Of a DNA stretch of 7,015 nucleotides, positions 1 through 5,612 are shown in pieces. Every line of letters begins with the position of its first letter. Within the stretch, counting starts at the first letter, position 1. Both the position numbers and the translations under genes were made by a program. The notes beneath the pieces are model-generated. The model saw only the letters and a list, made by a program, of their open reading frames with translations. It did no database searches and was not told the origin of the DNA. Source of the DNA: Acidimicrobiia bacterium (GTDB lineage Bacteria; Actinomycetota; Acidimicrobiia; Spongiisociales; ZC4RG35); assembly GCA_025929005.1 (NCBI GenBank), contig JAICND010000077.1, positions 1 to 7,015 of the forward strand, in the 5' to 3' direction.

Positions 1-1
1 G

Positions 2-154
2 GCAGGCACCGGCTTCATCGATTCAGGCGATGGGCACCTGCACCTGCTCCGGAACGAAGGCAATATCGACGCCGTGACAGTGGCCGTCCAGATTCTGCCG
101 GCTGGCGCTGACCGACGCGTCGACGCGCCGAGCCCCGGCAACTGCCCCTTCTAG
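2..154 (+). CDS. Cupin-domain protein, C-terminal end only (cut by window edge)
   Basis: Fifty residues are readable before the TAG at 152-154; the start lies upstream of the window. The piece reads AGTGFIDSGDGHLHLLRNEG and ends in DAPSPGNCPF. The Gly-His-x-His-x3-Asn spacing (His12, His14, Asn18 of the fragment) fits the second conserved cupin motif, whose histidine normally helps bind the metal in the small beta-barrel. A Leu-Pro-x-Gly-Ala segment followed by a DAP-x-PG-NC tail is, from memory, typical of small stand-alone cupins of about 130-160 residues in actinobacteria. Substrate and reaction cannot be told from this end. The first metal-binding motif is outside the window, so an intact active site is not shown. 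A strong hairpin begins 27 bp after the stop and probably ends its transcript. Confidence 0.7.
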   Translation, partial: AGTGFIDSGDGHLHLLRNEGNIDAVTVAVQILPAGADRRVDAPSPGNCPF

Positions 155-181
155 GGATAGGCTAGGAACCCGTTGCAGATG

Positions 182-213
182 GTGTCGCCGCTCGGAGAAC
201 AGAGCGGCGACAC
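182..213 (+). terminator. Perfect 12-bp inverted repeat, probable terminator after the cupin gene
   Basis: The arms GTGTCGCCGCTC (182-193) and GAGCGGCGACAC (202-213) are exact reverse complements around an 8-base loop, GGAGAACA. Two G-U pairs could lengthen the stem in + strand RNA (181/214 and 180/215). The stem is very GC-rich and no T-run follows. Hairpins without a U-tail are often proposed as actinobacterial terminators. Its place 27 bp past the cupin stop supports that reading. An operator role is the alternative. Confidence 0.6.
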
Positions 214-264
214 TGCTAGCGGATCTCTCCAATACCTGAGCCGGTCGTAGTGCCGGAGGCATAG

Positions 265-504
265 CCCGCAGGTGGTGCCAACACTCGGTCCTGGATCCAA
301 GTCAATCGCCGCGAGGGCCCGGCATCGTGGGAACGCCTCGATTCCTCTCTGATGCGGCAGGGTGGCAACAGCGTCCTAATCGCCTCACATTGGGCCTTCA
401 CTCGCCCCGACGGCACCAGGGTCTGGGACTTCATGGATACCTTCCACCTTTGCCGATTCGGAGATGACTGGCAGTTCCTCGAACGGACCGTCCACGACTC
501 GTAG
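265..504 (+). pseudogene. NTF2/SnoaL-like protein remnant, N-terminus missing
   Basis: One frame is open from just after a TAG (262-264) to TAG 502-504, giving 79 readable residues. The last part, HWAFTRPDGTRVWDFMDTFH followed by LCRFGDDWQFLERTVHDS, resembles the final beta-strands of NTF2-like/SnoaL fold proteins: a strand with Thr-Arg-Pro-Asp-Gly, a Val-x-Asp-Phe-x-Asp-Thr-Phe-His strand, then Trp-x-Phe-Leu-x-Arg-Thr-Val-His-Asp. Complete family members are about 110-150 residues and begin with helices that are absent here. The only in-frame ATG is at 352, would give 50 residues and has no ribosome binding site. I therefore read it as a decayed or 5'-truncated gene; a short real protein is less likely. 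It lies in the same frame as the WYL regulator, 66 bp upstream of that start, so the two may once have formed a unit. Family assignment is by pattern only. Confidence 0.4.
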
Positions 505-524
505 AAGGGATGGTCAGTCCTCCA

Positions 525-562
525 TTTGCGGCAAGCGACCTTCCGCAAAGACTTCGTAAACT
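525..562 (+). promoter_or_regulatory. Inverted repeat plus -10-like element before the WYL regulator
   Basis: TTTGCGG (525-531) and CCGCAAA (543-549) are exact reverse complements with an 11-base spacer. TAAACT (557-562), a TAnnnT-type -10 element, follows and lies 8 bases before ATG 571. That spacing would suit a leaderless transcript, and no Shine-Dalgarno sequence precedes the ATG. No good -35 box is seen at the usual distance. HTH-WYL proteins often control their own region, so an autoregulatory operator is a reasonable guess. This is inference from layout. Confidence 0.35.
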
Positions 563-570
563 CCTATCCC

Positions 571-1257
571 ATGTTGGACGCCGCAGCTCGTCTGCTGCGC
601 CTGTTGTCGCTGCTTCAGGAACGACCCGAGTGGAGCGGCCTGGACCTGGCCGATGCCCTCGAGGTATCCACCAGAACGGTCCGCAGTGACATCGGTCGTC
701 TGCGGAGCCTCGGGTATTCGGTCCAGGCCACACCGGGTATCGCCGGGGGTTACCGACTGGGTCCTGGGACTGCCATCCCAGCCATCCTGTTTGACGACGA
801 GGAGGCTGTTGCCGTAGCAATCGGCCTTCAGCGAGTGGCGGGCCAAGGCGGCGCGATCGAGGAAGCGTCCAGGCGCGCACTCTGCAAACTGGAACAGGTG
901 CTGCCGGTGCCACTGCGCAACAGAGTGAACGAGGGTCAGGACGATTCGTCACCCTCTCTCGGCCCTGCTGTAGATGCCGAACTGCTCATTTCGATGGTCC
1001 TTGCCTGCCGCGACACCCAGCGGCTTCGGTTCGTCTATCGAGAGCAAGGGGCCTCAAGTTTCCACGCCGTGGAACCACACCGGCTCGTGTTCGGGGGTGG
1101 CCTTTGCTATGTCCTCGCTTGGGACGCCGACCTCGGTGACTGGAGCACTTTCCGTCTGGATCGGATCGAATTGCGCAAGCCCACCGGCCCCCGGTTTTCG
1201 CCCCGCTCATTACCCGAGGTGGTGGTCAAGGAATACGTTTCCGGGGCGGCTAACTGA
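571..1257 (+). CDS. HTH-WYL transcriptional regulator (YafY type), lacking C-terminal domain
   Basis: A 228-residue DNA-binding regulator, probably cytoplasmic. Residues 1-65 form a DeoR/HTH_11-type winged helix: LLRLLSLLQ, WSGLDLADAL, then the recognition-helix segment VSTRTVRSDIGRLRSLGY and the wing GGYRLGPG. Residues about 135-205 are the WYL domain, with VEPHRLV and STFRLDRIE recognisable. The triad that names the domain, usually Trp-Tyr-Leu before Ala-x-Asp, reads Cys-Tyr-Val here (179-181), and the residue before TFRLDRI is Ser where Arg is common. Close relatives are normally about 310-330 residues because a WCX-type C-terminal extension follows the WYL domain; this one stops at SGAAN. 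ATG 571 is chosen because MLDAAARLLRLLSLLQ is the family's usual N-terminus; an in-frame TTG at 526 would add 15 residues that do not fit. WYL domains are thought to sense nucleic acids or small ligands; the ligand here is unknown. It may be active in short form or be decaying. Confidence 0.8.
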   Translation: MLDAAARLLRLLSLLQERPEWSGLDLADALEVSTRTVRSDIGRLRSLGYSVQATPGIAGGYRLGPGTAIPAILFDDEEAVAVAIGLQRVAGQGGAIEEASRRALCKLEQVLPVPLRNRVNEGQDDSSPSLGPAVDAELLISMVLACRDTQRLRFVYREQGASSFHAVEPHRLVFGGGLCYVLAWDADLGDWSTFRLDRIELRKPTGPRFSPRSLPEVVVKEYVSGAAN

Positions 1258-1464
1258 AAATGACCGACCCCGGGTGTACTCCGACTCGGCAGTGAATGGT
1301 CGCACCCTCCAGGTACTACAGGTGACTGGGCCTTGGGCGAGAACGCGGTGAACTGGGCCCCACCCACCCGGCACCATCTCCACAGCGCGAAAGGAGCAGA
1401 TCGGCCTCCTGGACCGGTCAACGATTTCGGCTGATCCCGCAGGACGCCGTTCGGAGTTCGTGCT

Positions 1465-1502
1465 CCCACTGGAGCTAGGTCCCCTGCCTTAGCTTCAGTG
1501 GG
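1465..1502. terminator. Hairpin between convergent genes, probable terminator
   Basis: CCCACTG (1465-1471) pairs with CAGTGGG (1496-1502), and the stem continues inward through GAGCTAGG (1472-1479) against CCTTAGCTT on the other side, with two G-U pairs and an 8-base loop (1480-1487). The wobble pairs form only in + strand RNA; the opposite strand would have two A/C mismatches, so the stem is best for transcripts from the WYL side. It ends one base before the stop codon of the convergent kinase gene, so it could serve both. No T-run follows. The 1258-1464 stretch before it holds no gene that I can support. Confidence 0.5.
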
Positions 1503-3146
1503 CTACCTGACGGCTAGCTCTTCTGCCGGGTGGGTCACCTGAGAAGGAATCGAGAACTCGAAGCAAGCACCACCGAGCCGATCCGAGACGCGGTACCCAA
1601 TCGAGCCACTGTGAGCAGTCACCAAGTCACGCGCGACCGACAACCCGATACCGGATCCGGGAACAGTGGCGTCAAACTTGTGAGCACCACGCTCGAATCG
1701 CTCCCAGATCTCGTGTTGATGTTTGGCCGGTACCCCGGGCCCGTCGTCGTGCACCGCAAACCAGGCCATTCCTTCCCGGCTCTCGACGGTCACCAGGATG
1801 CGAGAACGTCCATACCGGATTGCGTTGGTAAGCAGGTTTGCCAGGACCTGACGGACTCTGTCGAGGTCAGCCAGAACAATCACATCGTCGTCCAGCTCAC
1901 TCTCGATCTGGCGCCCGGTGCCGGCTGCCGCAATTGCATCTCTGGCCAGTTCCGCTGCCGGAATCGGGCGCTTCTGCAACTGCACGTTCTGCAGACGATC
2001 ACGGGCGACGTCGATGAGATCGGTGACGATGCGTCCCAGGTGATCGCCTTCGTCGGCGATTGTGGAGACCATCTGGCGGCGATCCTGTTCGGTAAAGGCC
2101 TCCCAGCTTTCGGTCAGGAGCCTTGCGTAGCCTTGTATGCCGGTCAGGGGAGTCCTCAGCTCATGAGACACCGAGGCGACCAGGTCATCCCGTTGCCGAT
2201 CGAGCAACTCGCGCCGCTCCCTGATGACGATTCCTTGTCGGAGCACAACCAGACCCGCCACGGCCGTGGTCGAGAGGTTGAGCAGCAGGCTCTCGCCGGA
2301 ACTACTGACGAGCCTTATGGCAAAGAGAGCGGCTACTGCTGAGTAGGGGGCCAACAGGTGCCAGCGATGGCTCCGATAGGTCCTTTCGGTCTTCTCGGTG
2401 GGCTTGGTGATGGCCCAGCCGCCGAGTGCGAAGGCTCCGTATGAGAAGAGCCAGAGGCCGTCAAGCCACTGCCACTCGACGTAGGTGTCAGCTGCCGACT
2501 GAAGGGCAAAGATCACATCGGCGATGGTTGTGAAAGCGACCGCCACTGCCAGCAGCATCACGCGGGCGTCGAGGCGCAGCTCGGAACGGCGCATCGCCAG
2601 GATCATTAAAGCCGTTGCCAAGAAGACGTCACCGAAGGGATAGAACAGGTTAAGCAGCGACTCAAAGGGTGCTTGAGTGCTGGCGAAGTCGGTGATCTGG
2701 CTCAGGTAGGAGACCCACATGACAACGCCGAGGGAAAGACTCCCGGCAGTGGCGTCGATGGCCAGTCGCAGACGCTCGAACCGGCCCAGTCGCAAGTACG
2801 GAAGTAGAACGACGCCCGCAAAGATCAGGGGGTACCCGGCAACGTAGAAGAAGTCGGCCGGTCCCGGATATGGGATCTCGCCGGTCGCCATCGATTGCAG
2901 GTTCCAGACCGTCTCGCCGACCCCCCAGCAGGCCACCCCGAGCCCGATCAAAGACCAGGCCAGCCGTGCCCGTCCCCGGAGCCGCAGCGCTCCCAGGATC
3001 AGAACGGCTCCGGCGCCGCCCGCAGAAATCGAATAGACCGTCGGTCCGAGGGCGGGGCTGGAGGTCGGAAAAGCCCCAACGAAGAGCAGGAATCCGGGAA
3101 TCACCGATATGGCTGCAATGGAAAGAGCGACGGCCTTGAGGGTCAC
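1503..3146 (-). CDS. Membrane-bound sensor histidine kinase (orphan)
   Basis: A 547-residue two-component sensor kinase. Residues 1 to about 305 hold many hydrophobic segments (about 8-26, 38-55, 64-80, 97-116, 130-148, 168-184, 196-216, 229-246, 264-281, 287-303), with the motif PYPGPADFFYVAGYP at 92-106. Such multi-TM modules occur, as I recall, before GGDEF or kinase domains in actinobacteria; the signal is unknown. The HisKA domain follows a short linker: SVSHELRTPLTG with phosphoacceptor His328. The HATPase domain has Asn437/Asn441 (NLLTNAIRYG), the G1 box DDGPGVP (467-473), WERFERG, and the G2 box GSGIGL (497-502). All residues needed for autophosphorylation are present. There is no PAS or receiver domain and no response regulator nearby. 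It lies 57 bp after the amidohydrolase on the same strand, so co-transcription is likely. The GTG at 3146 has no ribosome binding site; a strong one lies farther upstream, next to an in-frame CTG at 3188 that would add 14 residues. Confidence 0.88.
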   Translation of the reverse strand: MTLKAVALSIAAISVIPGFLLFVGAFPTSSPALGPTVYSISAGGAGAVLILGALRLRGRARLAWSLIGLGVACWGVGETVWNLQSMATGEIPYPGPADFFYVAGYPLIFAGVVLLPYLRLGRFERLRLAIDATAGSLSLGVVMWVSYLSQITDFASTQAPFESLLNLFYPFGDVFLATALMILAMRRSELRLDARVMLLAVAVAFTTIADVIFALQSAADTYVEWQWLDGLWLFSYGAFALGGWAITKPTEKTERTYRSHRWHLLAPYSAVAALFAIRLVSSSGESLLLNLSTTAVAGLVVLRQGIVIRERRELLDRQRDDLVASVSHELRTPLTGIQGYARLLTESWEAFTEQDRRQMVSTIADEGDHLGRIVTDLIDVARDRLQNVQLQKRPIPAAELARDAIAAAGTGRQIESELDDDVIVLADLDRVRQVLANLLTNAIRYGRSRILVTVESREGMAWFAVHDDGPGVPAKHQHEIWERFERGAHKFDATVPGSGIGLSVARDLVTAHSGSIGYRVSDRLGGACFEFSIPSQVTHPAEELAVR

Positions 3147-3192
3147 GGCGGCCAGAGGCCGTGTGGTTACGGATGAGGGCGAGTCCAGGAAC

Positions 3193-3200
3193 CCTCCTTT
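3193..3200 (-). promoter_or_regulatory. Strong Shine-Dalgarno AAAGGAGG between amidohydrolase and kinase
   Basis: On the minus strand AAAGGAGG starts 3 bases after the amidohydrolase TAA. It is 46 bases upstream of the kinase GTG, too far to serve it. A CTG (3186-3188) in the kinase frame lies 4 bases after it, at usable spacing. It probably marks the true kinase start, giving a protein of about 561 residues, unless it is a chance match. Confidence 0.45.
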
Positions 3201-3203
3201 GGG

Positions 3204-4490
3204 TTACAGAGACTCTTTCGGCATCGGGGGAGGGGTGGTTGAGCCACTCCCGGCCTGTCTTGACTCGATGACAGCTCCATCTTTCATGACGAAGTCAACC
3301 CTCTCGAAAAGGCTGATGTCAGCGGTGGGATCTCCCGGCACGGCAATGAGATCAGCCTTCATACCTGGGGCAATGGCGCCCACCTGGGCCTCCCAGCCCA
3401 TCAGTTCGGCCGCCCACCGGGTGGCGCTCTGGATAGCCTGCACAGGCGTGAGCCCGTACCTGACGTAGTACGTCAGCTGGCGGGCGTTGTGGCCGTGCGG
3501 GAACACTCCGGCATCGGTGCCAAAGGCGATCCTCACGCCGGCCCTGACTGCCTTTTCGAAGCCGGTGCGCTGGGCGTCAGTCGTCAATGCGTTCTTCTTC
3601 ATCACCTCGGCGGAGTATCCGAGTCTGGGCCCCTGCTCGGAAATCCAGTCGCCGTCGTACAGGTCGGCGACCAGAAAGGTGCCGGCCTCCGCCATCATCG
3701 CGATGGCCTCATCGTCCATCAGCGAACCGTGCTCGATGGATCTCGCTCCCGCCCGCACCGCCCGCTTGATGCCTTCGGCCCCGTGGGCATGGGCAGCCAC
3801 GAACGTCCCAGCCTCGGCTGCCTCCTCGACCGCCGCTGCCAGTTCTGCCTCGGTGAACTCGGGGGCGCCAGGGTTGGTTCCCGAGGTCAGAACTGCCCCG
3901 GTGGCGATCACCTTGATGAAGTCCGCCCCGAAACGGAGGATCTGCCGGACCGTGACCCGTATTTGCTCGACCCCGCTGGTTACGCCAAACCGAAGTTCGC
4001 GGGGTACGGCCGCGTCAACATCAACCGCCAGACCCGTGATATCACCGCCTCCTCCCGGACAGGTGACATAGGCGCCGGCGCACATCATTCGTGGCCCACT
4101 CAGCCAGCCTTCAGCAATGGCGTCGCGCAACGCCACGTCGCAGAATGCGCGGAAGGTCCCAATATCACGGACCGAGGTGAAACCGGCCTGAAGCGTCAGG
4201 GCGGCATTGCGGACTCCGGCCAGGGTCTCCCGGGCGGCGCTGCGGGTGACCAGCCCGGCGTAGCCTTGCCCATCGTCTATTTCTCCAACCAGATGAGTGT
4301 GCACATCGATCAGCCCGGGAGCCAGCGTATGGCCGGCAAGATCGATCCGGTTGATGTTCTCCGGGATCTGGCCATGAGCTATCAGAGACACGATCCGGCT
4401 GCCGGTAACGACGACGCCAAGTCCCGATCGCACATCCCCATTGACCGTGTCCACCAGGCGATCTGGAACCAAGACGACCGGAGACGCCAC
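3204..4490 (-). CDS. Amidohydrolase, Xaa-Pro dipeptidase / imidazolonepropionase-related family
   Basis: A 428-residue metal-dependent hydrolase of the amidohydrolase superfamily (COG1228-like group), with no signal peptide and so probably cytoplasmic. A small N-terminal beta-sandwich part (1-55) leads into the TIM barrel and is completed near the C-terminus (GMKADLIAVPGDP, 376-388). Metal and catalytic residues of the binuclear class are visible: His64 and His66 (DVHTH), Lys193 (FIKVIATGAV, the expected carbamylated bridging lysine), His234/His236 (AHAHG), His254 (IEHGS) and Asp326 (GTDAG). The set is complete, so it should be active. Known relatives cleave dipeptides such as Xaa-Pro, or Xaa-Arg/Lys; substrate cannot be fixed from sequence. 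The tail after 411 is low-complexity and rich in Ser, Thr and Pro. The start must be GTG 4488-4490, since an in-frame TAA lies three codons earlier. There is no Shine-Dalgarno, but TAACTT ends 6 bases before the GTG, which suits a leaderless start. It is divergent from the dehydrogenase gene and followed by the kinase. Confidence 0.87.
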   Translation of the reverse strand: MASPVVLVPDRLVDTVNGDVRSGLGVVVTGSRIVSLIAHGQIPENINRIDLAGHTLAPGLIDVHTHLVGEIDDGQGYAGLVTRSAARETLAGVRNAALTLQAGFTSVRDIGTFRAFCDVALRDAIAEGWLSGPRMMCAGAYVTCPGGGGDITGLAVDVDAAVPRELRFGVTSGVEQIRVTVRQILRFGADFIKVIATGAVLTSGTNPGAPEFTEAELAAAVEEAAEAGTFVAAHAHGAEGIKRAVRAGARSIEHGSLMDDEAIAMMAEAGTFLVADLYDGDWISEQGPRLGYSAEVMKKNALTTDAQRTGFEKAVRAGVRIAFGTDAGVFPHGHNARQLTYYVRYGLTPVQAIQSATRWAAELMGWEAQVGAIAPGMKADLIAVPGDPTADISLFERVDFVMKDGAVIESRQAGSGSTTPPPMPKESL

Positions 4491-4553
4491 GGCGGCAAGT
4501 TAGCTACGACAGGCAGGTTTAGAGTCGACAACGCGGCGAAGGAGTTGGCTCCC
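4491..4553. promoter_or_regulatory. Divergent promoter region shared by amidohydrolase and dehydrogenase genes
   Basis: Only 63 bp separate the two start codons, so both promoters must lie here or inside the coding ends. For the minus-strand gene, TAACTT (plus-strand 4497-4502) fits a -10 element 6 bases from the GTG. For the plus-strand gene, TAGAGT (4520-4525) is a possible -10. No convincing -35 boxes are visible for either. GTCGAC (4524-4529) and TAGCTA (4501-4506) are self-complementary but short. Confidence 0.45.
4539..4544 (+). promoter_or_regulatory. Ribosome binding site AAGGAG that fixes the dehydrogenase start
   Basis: AAGGAG stands 9 bases before TTG 4554-4556. The only other nearby in-frame candidate, TTG 4545, directly abuts it with no spacer. 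The site therefore selects TTG 4554, although the frame itself is open far upstream. Confidence 0.7.
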
Positions 4554-5609
4554 TTGGGAGTATTCGATCGGATCACAGACCATGGCCATGAGCAGGTCGT
4601 GTTTGGTCACGACGCCGTCTCAGGACTCCGCTGCATCATCGCTATCCACTCCACGGCGCTCGGTCCGGCATTGGGCGGAACCCGGTTCTATCCCTACGAG
4701 TCCGAGGACGAGGCCCTGGTCGACGTGCTCAGGCTCTCAAGAGGGATGACCTACAAAGCCGCTGCGGCCGGACTCGACCTCGGGGGTGGCAAGGCGGTCA
4801 TCATCGGGGACCCCGGCAGCGCCAAGAACGAACGATTATTCCGCGCCTACGGCCGGGTCGTCAACAGCCTTGGTGGCCGATACATCACCGCCGAGGATGT
4901 CGGCACCACCACTGAAGACATGGAGTACATCAGGCGGGAGACTCAGTGGGCACTCGGCACCCCGGTGGCAGAGGGCGGCTCGGGCGATCCGTCACCTGCC
5001 ACGGCCCGTGGCCTGCTGGCAGGCCTTCGAGCAGTGTGTCGATATCTATGGGGGACCGTTGAGCTGGCTGGCCGCAGACTGGCAGTGCAAGGGGTGGGGA
5101 AGGTGGGGTTTGCATACGTTCGGCTGCTGGTCGAGCAGAGGTGCGAGGTGGTAGTGACCGACGCCCGGGACGAAGCGGTACAAAAGGCGGTTGCCGAACT
5201 GGGCGTCCAATCGGTTGCCCCCGCCGACATCTTCAGCGTCGATTGCGACGTGTTCTCACCATGTGCGCTCGGAGGAATCCTCAACCCGGACACCATCCCG
5301 CAGCTTTCATGCGAGGCTGTCGTCGGCAGCGCCAACAACCAGTTGGCGACGCGGGAGGATGCGCAGCGACTGGCCGGCCGGGGAATCTTGTACGCACCCG
5401 ACTTTGTGGTCAATGCCGGTGGCCTGATCAACGTCTACGACGAACTCCGGGGATACTCGAGGACGAGGGCGATGCACAGGGTCGACGGACTGTTCGACGC
5501 CACCGCCCGGATCCTCGAGATTGCTCGCGCCGAGGGTGTTGAACCCGTCACCGCGGCCGAGCGGTTGGCGGAGCGGCGAATTCAAGAGGTTGGCAGTCTG
5601 GCCCGGTAG
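4554..5609 (+). CDS. Leucine/valine dehydrogenase (Glu/Leu/Phe/Val dehydrogenase family)
   Basis: A 351-residue NAD-dependent branched-chain amino acid dehydrogenase: it reversibly deaminates leucine, valine or isoleucine to the 2-oxo acid and ammonium in the cytoplasm. The N-terminal substrate domain has HSTALGPALGGTRFYPY (32-48), catalytic Lys68 (MTYKAAAAG) and Lys80 (LGGGKAVIIGDP), and TAEDVGT (112-118). With the start at TTG 4554 these lysines fall at the numbers used for the Bacillus leucine dehydrogenases. The Rossmann domain has GVGKVG (180-185) and an acidic residue at the end of the second strand (VVVTD, Asp203), which favours NAD over NADP. CALGG, ANNQLA (260-265) and LYAPDFVVNAGGLI (279-292) are further hallmarks. 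Length matches the family (about 350-365). Overall it reads like Streptomyces valine dehydrogenase; leucine versus valine preference is not decided. The open frame runs on upstream to 3489, but that part is antisense to the amidohydrolase and has no family similarity. The stop lies 3 bp from the stop of the convergent kinase. Confidence 0.93.
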   Translation: MGVFDRITDHGHEQVVFGHDAVSGLRCIIAIHSTALGPALGGTRFYPYESEDEALVDVLRLSRGMTYKAAAAGLDLGGGKAVIIGDPGSAKNERLFRAYGRVVNSLGGRYITAEDVGTTTEDMEYIRRETQWALGTPVAEGGSGDPSPATARGLLAGLRAVCRYLWGTVELAGRRLAVQGVGKVGFAYVRLLVEQRCEVVVTDARDEAVQKAVAELGVQSVAPADIFSVDCDVFSPCALGGILNPDTIPQLSCEAVVGSANNQLATREDAQRLAGRGILYAPDFVVNAGGLINVYDELRGYSRTRAMHRVDGLFDATARILEIARAEGVEPVTAAERLAERRIQEVGSLAR

Positions 5610-5612
5610 ACC

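Noticed and set aside
216..548. 110-codon minus-strand open frame opposite the NTF2-like remnant
   Set aside because: The opposite frame carries the NTF2-like pattern; the minus-strand product is Arg/Ser/Thr-rich with no recognisable motif.
526..570. TTG 526 as the start of the WYL regulator
   Set aside because: It would add 15 residues not seen in the family's usual N-terminus, and would place the start inside the inverted repeat; ATG 571 fits better.
1258..1464. Missing WCX domain of the WYL regulator hidden by a frameshift downstream
   Set aside because: I read the three + frames after the stop and found no stretch resembling the usual C-terminal extension, so a simple frameshift does not explain the short protein.
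1530..2342. 270-codon + strand open frame opposite the first kinase
   Set aside because: It covers the HisKA and ATPase coding region, whose minus-strand motifs are intact; no domain or start signal is visible in the + frame.
3489..4553. Long open frame upstream of the dehydrogenase, antisense to the amidohydrolase
   Set aside because: It lacks any recognisable domain, lies opposite a gene with a complete set of metal-binding residues, and the dehydrogenase family starts where the AAGGAG/TTG 4554 site is. It is a by-product of GC-rich codon use.
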